64,000 nucleotides of DNA from Methanocorpusculum labreanum Z (lineage in GTDB: Archaea > Halobacteriota > Methanomicrobia > Methanomicrobiales > Methanocorpusculaceae), in contig NC_008942.1 of assembly GCF_000015765.1 (NCBI RefSeq), forward strand, positions 124,001-188,000, read 5' to 3'. The notes beneath the pieces were generated by a model. The model did not search any database, was not told the DNA's origin, and saw nothing but the letters and a program-made list of their open reading frames with translations. A program made the translations under genes and the position numbers. Positions 35,526 through 44,097 of this stretch are shown here, piece after piece (the first letter of the stretch is position 1; every line of letters begins with the position of its first letter).

Positions 35526-35604
35526 TTGTAGTACAATTAGGTGTTTGATAATAATAGTAGTTGCCTGAATTCAGTCTTCAGGAAAAAATGAATGGTAAGA
35601 CCGG

Positions 35605-35988
35605 TTATACTTTTTTGACCCAGAGTCCGTGCTGGTTACAGTATTCCCCGGCTTTCTCTGCCTTTGCAGTGGTCTTTACGATCATCTCGGGTTTTTCGCC
35701 CGGAACAAGGAACTTCTCGTGAACGATCCCGTCATCGGTTCTGAGAGCGACCCAGGTGATGTAGTGTTCATCGAGCATTGGGTGGGGAGCTGAACCGACC
35801 GCTACTTTGTATCCTCCGGCGACCTCTTCAATAACCGGAACATGTTTTTCGAGCGAGGCGTCGGTACTGTTTTCTTCAAGCAGATTCATCGGCTGGCCAC
35901 AGCAGACGAGCTGGCCTTTTCCTTTTCCGATGACCCTGACAGTGTTCCCGCAGATAGCACATTTGTAGATTTCTTTAGCCTGTGTCAT
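35605..35988 (-). CDS. dfx: Desulfoferrodoxin (superoxide reductase)
   Basis: 127 residues. The N-terminal desulforedoxin-type iron site is YKCAICGNTV plus LVCCGQPM (four cysteines). The catalytic domain has the iron-binding HVPVIEE (His near 49), HPMLDEHYITWV (two His) and the C-terminal EYCNQHGLW (Cys and His). It reduces superoxide to peroxide without making oxygen. It is the last gene in the rubredoxin-FprA-desulfoferrodoxin series, all on the minus strand, which together protect this strict anaerobe from oxygen. Confidence 0.96.
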   Translation of the reverse strand: MTQAKEIYKCAICGNTVRVIGKGKGQLVCCGQPMNLLEENSTDASLEKHVPVIEEVAGGYKVAVGSAPHPMLDEHYITWVALRTDDGIVHEKFLVPGEKPEMIVKTTAKAEKAGEYCNQHGLWVKKV

Positions 35989-36048
35989 AGTAGAATCTTA
36001 GGTCAGACGTGAATAAAAACGTACGTATCGGGGAATAAAAAAAGAGAA

Positions 36049-37233
36049 TCAGAGCGTTTTATGACGCTCTTCGATCGAATCCGCCAGTTTGTGCAGATCC
36101 GCGATTGCAGGTTCATCGGGAAGGCCCTTGATATAAACCGGCTCGAGTACTTCGGCTCCAAGAGGTGAAAGCATCTCGGCGAGATAGTTGACGGCATTGG
36201 TTCCCCAGCCGTACGAACCGATCACGCCAAGGTATTTCGCTTTCGGCCGAAGTGCCCTGACCAGATACGCAGCGTTTACTGCGACCGGGTGAGGACCGAA
36301 AAGAACGGTCGGTGTTGCAAGAATGATAGTTGCTGCATCGACGATCGAACTGCCGAGAACGCCCGAATCCGTTTCCAGGAGATTATACTGCTGAACGGGA
36401 ATTCCCCGCTGAACGAGATCATCAACAAGGAAATTCACCATCATTTCGGTACTTCCGTGCATGGAAACATATGCGACAACGACGATGTTTTTCGGGGTGT
36501 CGGATGCCCATTCGCGGTACAGATCCATGATCTTTGCGGGAAGCTTCAGAACAGGACCGTGACTTGGACCGATGATTTTCGGCGCGATCTCGTCAACAAG
36601 CGTCAGATACTCGCGAACCGATGCTCTAAATGGCATCATGATCGCTGCATAGTAACGTTTTGCTGATTCCAGATAATCGGGAAGATCATTGTCCTGAAAA
36701 AGCGTCGGGGATGCATAATGCGTTCCAAGGAAATCCGAGGTAAAGAGAACTTTGTCCTCGACGACCTCTGCAAACATCGTGTCGGGCCAGTGGACCCAGG
36801 GAGTGAGATAGAACTTCAGCGTCTTGTCGCCGAGAGAAAGCGTCTCTCTGTCCCCAATCACGATGAACCGCTCTTCGAGTTCTTCCAGATGGTGCATTGC
36901 CATCAGAAGTCCTTTGCAGACCTCGTTCGTGACGACCTTTGCCATCGGATATACTTCGAGAAGCAGCGGAAGCATACCGGAATGATCCTGTTCTGCGTGC
37001 AGACAGACGATATAATCCAGGGAATGCTGGTCCACCCGCATAAGATTGGTGATGAACTCAGCTTCTTCGTGGGGTTCACCGGTATCGACGAGGGCGGTCT
37101 TTTCGCTGCCTTTTACGAGGTAAGCGTTGTAACTGCTCCCTCTCGGTGTCGGCATGATCGCATCAAAGTACCGGAGGTCCCAGTTGATCGTACCGACCGC
37201 ATAGATGTTTTCAACAATCTCGCGGGCTGCCAT
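36049..37233 (-). CDS. fprA: F420H2 oxidase FprA (A-type flavoprotein)
   Basis: 394 residues: an N-terminal metallo-beta-lactamase domain with the di-iron ligands HAEQDHSG (His, Glu, Asp, His at about 80) and a C-terminal flavodoxin domain (VVAYVSMHGSTEMMV at about 255, APTVLFG-like LATPTVLFGPHP later). In methanogens this protein reduces O2 to water with reduced F420. The start overlaps nothing, and the stop is followed by the desulfoferrodoxin gene after about 60 bp. A rubredoxin gene lies 6 bp upstream, a likely electron carrier. Confidence 0.95.
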   Translation of the reverse strand: MAAREIVENIYAVGTINWDLRYFDAIMPTPRGSSYNAYLVKGSEKTALVDTGEPHEEAEFITNLMRVDQHSLDYIVCLHAEQDHSGMLPLLLEVYPMAKVVTNEVCKGLLMAMHHLEELEERFIVIGDRETLSLGDKTLKFYLTPWVHWPDTMFAEVVEDKVLFTSDFLGTHYASPTLFQDNDLPDYLESAKRYYAAIMMPFRASVREYLTLVDEIAPKIIGPSHGPVLKLPAKIMDLYREWASDTPKNIVVVAYVSMHGSTEMMVNFLVDDLVQRGIPVQQYNLLETDSGVLGSSIVDAATIILATPTVLFGPHPVAVNAAYLVRALRPKAKYLGVIGSYGWGTNAVNYLAEMLSPLGAEVLEPVYIKGLPDEPAIADLHKLADSIEERHKTL

Positions 37234-37239
37234 AAACGG

Positions 37240-37395
37240 TTACACCTTTTTGAACTGCGATTTGCTTGCGCCGCAGACAGGGCACTTCCACGTGTCCGGA
37301 AGTGATTCAAAAGCGGTTCCTGGCGGGTACATGATCCCTGCACCTTTTTCAGGGTCGTAGACGTATCCACAGACCGAGCAACGGTATTTATCCAT
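37240..37395 (-). CDS. rub: Rubredoxin
   Basis: A 51-residue electron carrier that begins [18 protein letters not shown] and ends with [16 protein letters not shown]. The two CxxCG knuckles that bind one iron are complete. The aromatic residues of the rubredoxin core are present (Y, Y, W). It is the first gene of the run with fprA and dfx, only 6 bp ahead of fprA, and probably supplies electrons to one of them. Confidence 0.96.
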   Translation of the reverse strand: MDKYRCSVCGYVYDPEKGAGIMYPPGTAFESLPDTWKCPVCGASKSQFKKV

Positions 37396-37521
37396 TTTTA
37401 ATCAATCCTGCCTTAGTTTCTAAGGTATTACAATAATTCGAGCCTCAAGGTTATAAGTGCTTTCTATAGGATAATTTAGCCGTAATATTAACATCTGTAA
37501 AAGCCAATTAACAACTACAGT

Positions 37522-39165
37522 ATGGCGAGTGTAAGTCTTCGAAGATATGGTCAGATCGCTGATGTGCTAGTCAAATACGGGTTTGGATACTTCATCAACG
37601 AACTGTTTCCAGGTTTTATCAATACGAAAAAAACAGCTGTTGAGGAGTACAGCGGATACTCGACGTATGCCAGGATCCGTATGGCTCTCGAAGAGCTCGG
37701 TCCTACATTCGTAAAGTTCGGCCAGCTTATGAGCACGCGAACGGAATTGTTCCCTGCCGAAATGATCGACGAGCTGTGCAAACTGCAGGACAGAGTGGGT
37801 GTGGTCCCGTTCGATGAAGTCATCCCGACACTGGACGAATACATCCCCGACTGGCGTGACGTGTTTACCTCCGTCGACCCGAAACCGCTTGCCGCCGCTT
37901 CCATTTCTCAGGTCTACCGTGCCGTTATGCAGGACGGGACGGTTCTTGCGCTCAAGATCCAGCGGCCAAGAATCACCGCAAGGATCGAACAGGATGTCGT
38001 TCTGCTTCGATCCATCGCCCAGCTGCTCGAAGACAAACGCCCGGAACTCCGCATGTATAATCCGGTCTCTCTTGTCGACGACTTCACCACGCAGATCAGA
38101 AAGGAACTCGACTTCACCCGCGACGGGATGAATGCCGAACGCCTTGCCCGGAACATGAGGCTCTCCGGCATCCCCGGCATCAAAGTCCCGAAGATCTACT
38201 GGGACTACTCGGGAAAAGAGCTGCTGGCAATGGAGTTCGTCGCCGGCTGCAGAAGCGACGATGTCGATGCGATCCTTGCGATGGGCATGGATCCAAAAGA
38301 GCTGTCGAGCCGTGGTCTCAAAGCATTCATGGTCCAGATCTTCCAAAACGGGTTCTATCACGGAGATCCGCACGCCGGAAACCTTCGGATCTCGCCGTCC
38401 GGCGATCTTGTCTTCCTCGACTTCGGTGTATGCGGAGTTGTGATGAAGGATATGCGAAACAAATTCATCTCGCTTATCCTTGCTCTTCTCTCGGCTGATA
38501 CCGACATGACTATTCGGTACATCAAAAATCTGGGTGTCCAGATCCCTCAGACCGGGATCGACGAGTTCCGGGGCGAACTGTATCTCGCTCTTCAGGATTA
38601 CAAAGAGATGGGTGCCCAGGTCAACTTCTCCGGACTCCTTGGATCCATCCAGGACCTTTTCCAGAAAAACAACATCCGTGTCCCGCCGAACATCATGCAG
38701 CTGTTAAAGGCCCTGATGCTTGTATCCAACGTTGCTTTCACCCTCGATCCGGATCTCGAGTTCACCAAAGAAGTCGAGCCGTTCCTAAAACAGATCGTCG
38801 CTGATGAGATGAAGGATCCGGCCAACCTGCAGAAAAAAATGCTGGATGCCAAAATGAGGTTCGAAGACCTTGCCAGGGTCCCCAAACAGCTCGGCTCGGT
38901 TCTCGAGATGGCCTCGGAAGGCAAACTCAAAGTCGACATCTCCGCAAAAGAGGTCACCCATCTCAGCGACACGATCGAAGGTGCCGTCGACAAACTCGTG
39001 ATCGGTCTGATCCTTTCCGCGATCGTGATCGGTCTGTCTCTTGTGATGATGAGTCAGACCTTCACCTCGGAATTCTTACCGGTCATTGCCTACATCGCTG
39101 CCGTTTTAGTTATCATCGTGATCTTCTACAAGATGCGAAGCAGAAACAAAAAACACGGCGATTAA
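37522..39165 (+). CDS. AarF/ABC1/UbiB-family atypical kinase
   Basis: 547 residues. Family features in order: KxGQ motif as GPTFVKFGQLMSTRTELFP (about 54), the A-rich loop PKPLAAASISQVYRA (about 119) in place of a P-loop, the lysine in LALKIQRP, EFVAGCRSDD, the catalytic loop GFYHGDPHAGNLRI (about 280) and the metal-binding LDFGVCG. Two C-terminal transmembrane helices (about 490-540) anchor it. In bacteria and mitochondria these ATPases support quinone synthesis; methanogens lack quinones, so the role here is likely another membrane lipid or isoprenoid process. The family is common in methanogens. Confidence 0.92.
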   Translation: MASVSLRRYGQIADVLVKYGFGYFINELFPGFINTKKTAVEEYSGYSTYARIRMALEELGPTFVKFGQLMSTRTELFPAEMIDELCKLQDRVGVVPFDEVIPTLDEYIPDWRDVFTSVDPKPLAAASISQVYRAVMQDGTVLALKIQRPRITARIEQDVVLLRSIAQLLEDKRPELRMYNPVSLVDDFTTQIRKELDFTRDGMNAERLARNMRLSGIPGIKVPKIYWDYSGKELLAMEFVAGCRSDDVDAILAMGMDPKELSSRGLKAFMVQIFQNGFYHGDPHAGNLRISPSGDLVFLDFGVCGVVMKDMRNKFISLILALLSADTDMTIRYIKNLGVQIPQTGIDEFRGELYLALQDYKEMGAQVNFSGLLGSIQDLFQKNNIRVPPNIMQLLKALMLVSNVAFTLDPDLEFTKEVEPFLKQIVADEMKDPANLQKKMLDAKMRFEDLARVPKQLGSVLEMASEGKLKVDISAKEVTHLSDTIEGAVDKLVIGLILSAIVIGLSLVMMSQTFTSEFLPVIAYIAAVLVIIVIFYKMRSRNKKHGD

Positions 39166-39258
39166 CCTTTTTTTACCTCTATTCCGTGACAACAAGTATA
39201 TCAAAGAGAAGGAATGATAATTATAGTTATTCACTGCCCCTTTGGGAGTTGACCAATA

Positions 39259-40674
39259 ATGACACATAGCACGTTAAAAGAAAAACTGCAGGCGATCGGT
39301 ATCAGGCATGTTCTAAGCTACCTGGACTCGGACCCTGACAAAAATATCCCCAAGCTCCTTAAGTGGGTCGAGCTTCTGGATAAAAACAACACGCTGGAGG
39401 GTCCTCTTCCGACCGTAAAACGCGTGCTCTCCGACAAAGACGGGGTTTGGTACAAATTCATCACGGATCTCTACACCGACATCGATCCAAGCGTCCGCAA
39501 AAAGATTTTCGAGAACTTCATCGTCAATGCCGTTGTTCTCGGCAGAGACAAGAAGATCAAGCTGAGAGACGAGGAAGGATGCAACATCCCCTGGGCCATT
39601 CTGATGGATCCAACGAGTGCCTGCAATCTGAAATGCATCGGCTGCTGGGCGGCAGAGTACGGCAACCGGATGAACCTGTCCCTTGAAGAATGGGACTCGA
39701 TCATCGAGCAGGGAAAAGCTCTCGGAACCTACTTTTATCTCTACTCCGGCGGCGAACCGCTGGTTCGAAAGAAAGACATCATCAAGATGTGCGAAAAGCA
39801 CAGCGACTGTATTTTCCTGTCCTTTACGAACGGTACCTTGATCGACGAGGCATTTGCTGACGAAATGCTAAGAGTCGGGAACTTTATTCCGGCGATCAGT
39901 ATCGAAGGCGATGAAGCGGCGACCGACTCCCGGCGTGGAGCCGGCGTGTATCAGAAAGTCATCCGGGCTATGGAGATTCTCAAAGAGAGAAAACTTCCGT
40001 TCGGTATTTCCTGCTGCTACACGAGTGCAAACACCGACGTGATCGGCAGCGATGCCTACATTGACGACATGATCGCCCGCGGAGCGAAGTTTGCCTGGTT
40101 CTTTACGTACATGCCGGTCGGCGTTGACGCCGTTCCCGAGCTTCTTGCAACTCCCGAGCAGAGAGAACATATGTATCGTCAGGTCAGGCATATCCGGGAA
40201 ACCCGTCCGATCTTTGCCATGGACTTCTGGAACGACGGCGAGTATGTGAACGGCTGTGTTGCCGGCGGCAGATTCTATCTCCACATCAATGCAAACGGCG
40301 ACATCGAGCCGTGTGCATTCATCCACTACTCGGACTCGAACATCCGGACCCACACCCTTCTCGAAGCATACAAGTCCCCGCTTTTTATGCAGTATCGGGT
40401 GAACCAGCCGTTCAATCAGAACCATCTCCGGCCCTGTCCTCTGCTGGATAACCCGGAGAGACTTGCTGCAATGGTGGATGCTTCCGGTGCAAAATCCACG
40501 GACATGGTCAACCCCGAAGACGTACACGATTTGATGTCAAAGACCGTTCCGGCGGCAGAGAAATGGGCACCGGTCGCCGATGAGCTCTGGGTGGAGAACC
40601 GTGCCGAGAAGGCTGCAAAGGCTGCCTGCCCCGGCGGCTGCGGCTGCGGATGTCAGGCCCCGGAACACAAATAA
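39259..40674 (+). CDS. Radical SAM protein with SPASM-like cysteine regions
   Basis: 471 residues. The radical SAM cluster motif CNLKCIGCW is at about residue 121, followed by YLYSGGEPLVRKKDI (SAM-binding GGE motif). The C-terminal half has additional cysteines (NGCVAGGRFYLHINANGDIEPCAFI and LRPCPLL), as in SPASM-type proteins with auxiliary clusters. An N-terminal helical domain of about 110 residues precedes the barrel. The tail CPGGCGCGCQAPEHK adds five more cysteines. A role in modifying a peptide or lipid is plausible, but the substrate is unknown. It lies 93 bp after the AarF-like kinase gene in the same direction. Confidence 0.88.
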   Translation: MTHSTLKEKLQAIGIRHVLSYLDSDPDKNIPKLLKWVELLDKNNTLEGPLPTVKRVLSDKDGVWYKFITDLYTDIDPSVRKKIFENFIVNAVVLGRDKKIKLRDEEGCNIPWAILMDPTSACNLKCIGCWAAEYGNRMNLSLEEWDSIIEQGKALGTYFYLYSGGEPLVRKKDIIKMCEKHSDCIFLSFTNGTLIDEAFADEMLRVGNFIPAISIEGDEAATDSRRGAGVYQKVIRAMEILKERKLPFGISCCYTSANTDVIGSDAYIDDMIARGAKFAWFFTYMPVGVDAVPELLATPEQREHMYRQVRHIRETRPIFAMDFWNDGEYVNGCVAGGRFYLHINANGDIEPCAFIHYSDSNIRTHTLLEAYKSPLFMQYRVNQPFNQNHLRPCPLLDNPERLAAMVDASGAKSTDMVNPEDVHDLMSKTVPAAEKWAPVADELWVENRAEKAAKAACPGGCGCGCQAPEHK

Positions 40675-40730
40675 TCCAATCTTTTTTCACAATTTATGAC
40701 GTGTCATATGATTCACTATGAATACCCGAT

Positions 40731-40980
40731 ATGATCACGTTTCTTGCAGGCATTTGTATCCTTGTCTTCGGATATTTCTTCTGGAGTAAGTTCGCGGAAA
40801 AAATATTCGGACCGACGACCGGAAAACGCCTGCACTGCATAATCCGGATGCAGTTGCACGTGTCCCTCTCTCCAAAAGACGCAATCTCCTGATCCAGCTG
40901 CTGAACATTGCCGGACTGGGCGTTTCCACAGATACCGTATGGCTGGATCCCTTCACTGACGATCAAATAATTAAAAATAA
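40731..40980 (+). pseudogene. cstA: Remnant of a carbon starvation protein (CstA) gene with a frameshift
   Basis: The ATG frame reads MITFLAGICILVFGYFFWSK then FAEKIFGPT, the start of CstA-type peptide/pyruvate transporters. It then goes out of frame. One frame over, the reading continues as KTPALHNPDAVARVPLSKRR and LLIQLLNIAGLG, the next part of the same family. Inserting a single G near 40817 (ACGACCGG to ACGGACCGG) restores the expected GPTDRKTPA. After NIAGLG the similarity stops and the rest of the roughly 600-residue transporter is missing. The 367-bp space 40675-41041 otherwise holds only the radical SAM gene terminator and the promoter of the next gene. Confidence 0.82.
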
Positions 40981-41041
40981 ATAAATCTTGCCCCTATAAA
41001 AATAGCATTTCATCATAAATGACTATGTAGAAGGTCTCTAG

Positions 41042-41815
41042 ATGGCTGAAAATAAAGAAAAACACATGCAAAACACAAAAATTTTCGTATCGATCATCAT
41101 AGGATTGGTGCTTGCCGCCTTCCTTCTGGCGTATGATGCAGGACTCTATACCCTCGGAGAAGGTACATCCCAATATGCCGTCCTCATTCTGCTGCTTGCC
41201 CGGATGATGATCGCCTCGGTCATTCTCTATCTGTTTACGATCACCGGAGCCTTTAAACGTCTGGTTTCCGGAGAAGCACGACTCAGCGATCTTGTCTTGA
41301 CCGCAGTCCTGACTCTGGCCATTTCCCTGTACGGTAATTACGGCGGTGTTGAAGTGAACGGGGTTCTGGTAAACTTCCGTGACGTCGGAGCTATCCTCGC
41401 GGGTCTTCTCGGAGGGCCGATCGTCGGGACAATCGTCGGTCTTGTCAGCGGATATCTGCGGTTTCTGCAGGGCGGGGTCGTTGCTGTGCCCTGTATGCTT
41501 GGGACGATCATGGCAGGTCTTCTCTCCGGTATTGCGATTCGATTCTGGAAAGGAAAACTGACCGTCGTCCGTGCAATTATCATTTCACTGATCGTTGAAC
41601 TTCTGCACGTGATCGTCATATTCCCGATCTACGTCTTAAGTATGGGAACGATGACTCCGGATCAGGTCATGGCAACTATCGTATTCTGTGTCCCGGTAAT
41701 GTGTGTGGTCACTCCTCTTGGTGTGGCGGTTTTTGCGTATTTTGTGCGCAAATACGCGTGCGTCGGCAGAACCGGAATCGAAAAGTTAAGCTGGAACAAA
41801 CTTATCCGCAAGTGA
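41042..41815 (+). CDS. Membrane protein of the 5TMR-LYT type
   Basis: 257 residues with six hydrophobic helices. The hallmark segment VNFRDVGAILAGLLGGPIVGTIVGLVSGYLRFLQGG is at about residue 110, followed by PCMLGTIMAGLLSGIAIRFW. This is the membrane-sensing module of LytS/YhcK-type histidine kinases and diguanylate cyclases. Here it stands alone, with no kinase or GGDEF domain; the C-terminus is a short basic tail. It may be a transporter-like or partner-dependent sensor. The nearest neighbour upstream is the cstA remnant: in bacteria, LytS-type sensors control pyruvate/CstA-type transporters. The start could also be at the second Met (residue 9). Confidence 0.8.
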   Translation: MAENKEKHMQNTKIFVSIIIGLVLAAFLLAYDAGLYTLGEGTSQYAVLILLLARMMIASVILYLFTITGAFKRLVSGEARLSDLVLTAVLTLAISLYGNYGGVEVNGVLVNFRDVGAILAGLLGGPIVGTIVGLVSGYLRFLQGGVVAVPCMLGTIMAGLLSGIAIRFWKGKLTVVRAIIISLIVELLHVIVIFPIYVLSMGTMTPDQVMATIVFCVPVMCVVTPLGVAVFAYFVRKYACVGRTGIEKLSWNKLIRK

Positions 41816-41868
41816 TTCGACGGGAAAACACATCATTCCCGTATCTTTTTTTTATCCCGAACTCCTTC

Positions 41869-43149
41869 TCAAAGACCCGTGGCTTCCAGCACGGTCCGGT
41901 ACAGATAGGCCCGGTTATACGGTTCCGTGATTATGAGATTATAGATGTCCACATACCCGTTCTGCAGTTCGATCGTACCGCTGTAATCGGTGTAGGCACT
42001 GCTGTATGTTGAATAGTAGGATGTATACTCGGCGTAGAGTGTCTGATACTCATCGTAATAGGCATTATACTCGTCCAAAGCCTCATTTGCCAATTCCATA
42101 TATCCCGCATATTCCGCTTCCAGCGCTTCCCATTCCAACGAATACTCCGTGTAGCTTATTTTATTTGCATTGAGATCGCTGTTCAGCTTTTTCTGCTCTT
42201 TAGTGATCGCATTTGCCAGATCGATATACGAGTTGTACGAGGATACTGCAGTGTTCATCAATGATTCGAGAGAGGTCAGTCGGGTTTCATACCCGGTGAG
42301 CGTGTCTCCCATCGATTCGAGGTTTCCGGTTTTTGTGTCTGTTTCACTTGCGAGCTGGTCGATTTTGGCATCTGCCGTGTCTTTATAGGCGAGGATCGCC
42401 TCGACCTGATAACCGGAGGTGTAGGTTGTATCTCCCGTCCCGACACTGACGATGACGGGCGTGCTGTTAAGCGAGGCCCCGTCTTCGAAGGTGAAGGATC
42501 GGTCCGTTACATAACTGTAGTCGGTGGTTTCGATGACCGAGTAGCCTTCGGCGTTTGGATAAGCGGTCGAGTCGTTTGTTCTGATCCCGACCGTTGCGTG
42601 GCTCTCTTCTTCGAAGATGAGGAGTACGGCATTATATCCGGAACGCGTGAGGAGCCCCGCGAGAAGCGTGCTTTTGTCGTCGCAGTCGCCGAATTCTCCG
42701 ATAACGGTCTCGATCGGATAGCGGAAGTCACTTTCCGAACTGTAATTGATGCTCTGGACGAAGGTTGCAAGCAGTTCGATGTATTCGTCGTCCGTGAGAT
42801 CCCATGATTGTCTGACGGTTTCGGTCTGATCGAGGATCTGGGTGTACATCTCTTCCTGCAGGGGATCGTTGGTGAGATCTGCATAGAATGAGAGATCGCC
42901 GGCTTTGGTGTAGGGAAGGTATTTGGATTCTGTGTTCTGTGCTCCGTAATAGACGGATGCCGGCACGGAGACGGAGAGGTTCACTATGCCGTCTTTGAAG
43001 GGGAAGGTGTATTCTGCGGTGAGGTTTCCGGTATAGGTGTCGTCGGGGGTTATGTGGGGGTTTGTGCTGAGGAAAAAGAAATAGTATCCCGTACAGGAGA
43101 TGAGTATGATGATTACTGCAAGGAGTAAGGGGATGATGATTTTTTTCAT
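41869..43149 (-). CDS. Exported transglutaminase-like protein with Tyr-rich coiled tail
   Basis: About 426 residues from an ATG giving MKKIIIPLLLAVIIILIS and a CTG-like site, a signal anchor. The central domain has a transglutaminase-like Cys in IGEFGDCDDKSTLLAGLL (about 180) and His in EEESHATVGI. This is the papain-like protease/transglutaminase fold. The C-terminal 180 residues are helical and coiled-coil-like, very rich in Tyr, Glu, Ala and Ser (EAEYAGYMELANEALDEYNAY, YDEYQTLYAEYTSYYSTYSS). A longer frame up to 43257 has no signal character and was rejected. The function is unknown; an extracellular protein-processing or cross-linking role is possible. Confidence 0.78.
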   Translation of the reverse strand: MKKIIIPLLLAVIIILISCTGYYFFFLSTNPHITPDDTYTGNLTAEYTFPFKDGIVNLSVSVPASVYYGAQNTESKYLPYTKAGDLSFYADLTNDPLQEEMYTQILDQTETVRQSWDLTDDEYIELLATFVQSINYSSESDFRYPIETVIGEFGDCDDKSTLLAGLLTRSGYNAVLLIFEEESHATVGIRTNDSTAYPNAEGYSVIETTDYSYVTDRSFTFEDGASLNSTPVIVSVGTGDTTYTSGYQVEAILAYKDTADAKIDQLASETDTKTGNLESMGDTLTGYETRLTSLESLMNTAVSSYNSYIDLANAITKEQKKLNSDLNANKISYTEYSLEWEALEAEYAGYMELANEALDEYNAYYDEYQTLYAEYTSYYSTYSSAYTDYSGTIELQNGYVDIYNLIITEPYNRAYLYRTVLEATGL

Positions 43150-43338
43150 GGGAATATAATGATAGGTTTTGTTTTTCTGTATTATATCCTCTCTGGGAGC
43201 ATGGCAGATAATTTTCATGCGGTTTCCATTCGAAATCAGGCCTCCAAAGTGGACCAAGTTTTTCTCCTCTGGTGGCTAATATTTATGAGACAAATATCGG
43301 GAGCAGTTTTGCAATAGCACACTGCTTGTCTAACCCCA

Positions 43339-43845
43339 ATGATGAATACCCCCCTCCCTGAAAACGAAGCACTGCTTCAGCAGATCCTCTCCTCATGCGA
43401 AGCATCCCGCCTGCTTGAAACAAAACAGTTTATGCAGCACGGAGACACGAATGTTTACGATCACTGTGTCGCTGTGGCACGAGTCAGCTGTCTGCTTGCA
43501 GATAAGATGGGTCTTTCAGTGGATCGCGAATCTCTTATCCGGGGTGCCCTGCTTCACGATTATTTCTTTTACGACTGGCATGTCCCCGATCCCGTGCACC
43601 GCCTGCATGGGTTTACCCATCCAAAGCGTGCTTTGCAGAATGCAATGGATGATTTTACCCTGACCACGGTCGAGCAGGATATGATCCTCCGTCATATGTT
43701 TCCTTTGACCCCGACCCCTCCAAAATTCCGGGAGGGCTGGGTCTTGTGTCTTGCGGATAAGGTCTGTTCGACGCTGGAAACAGCAAAGTTTACGCAAAAT
43801 TCGTTGGTACGGGGATATTATACGGGCGAGGAGGGGCTACAGTGA
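43339..43845 (+). CDS. HD-domain phosphohydrolase
   Basis: 168 residues. The metal-binding residues of the HD family are visible: His in VYDHCVAVARVS, the HD pair in LIRGALLHDYFFYDWH (about 76), and Asp in LCLADKVCSTLET. HGFTHPKRALQNA supplies the intermediate histidines. The family hydrolyses phosphate esters of nucleotides or similar. It is a single gene; a GGGGT/ACCCC hairpin follows the stop. The downstream 43846-44097 stretch shows nothing I can support as a gene. Confidence 0.85.
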   Translation: MMNTPLPENEALLQQILSSCEASRLLETKQFMQHGDTNVYDHCVAVARVSCLLADKMGLSVDRESLIRGALLHDYFFYDWHVPDPVHRLHGFTHPKRALQNAMDDFTLTTVEQDMILRHMFPLTPTPPKFREGWVLCLADKVCSTLETAKFTQNSLVRGYYTGEEGLQ

Positions 43846-44097
43846 TTTGGGGTAAAGACCCCGTCTTGTTGAAAACCGGACTCACTCTCTATAAACGCAG
43901 CAGACGTGCGATACAAAATAGGTATATGGGCGGGAAACTTCCGTCCGTCCGGAGTCGCCCTCCCACACCCCAAAAAACAACCAAAAAAATCCATGTATCC
44001 TTATGGGAGCAAACCAAAGACTTGGTATTAATCTTCAAGAGGTTTCGATTTGTGCAATTTTCCAAACGAGATAATATTGTGGAAGAACGTTATCTCC

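Noticed and set aside
40694-40966. 90-residue minus-strand frame
   Set aside because: It is the antisense of the cstA remnant and has no protein-like features.
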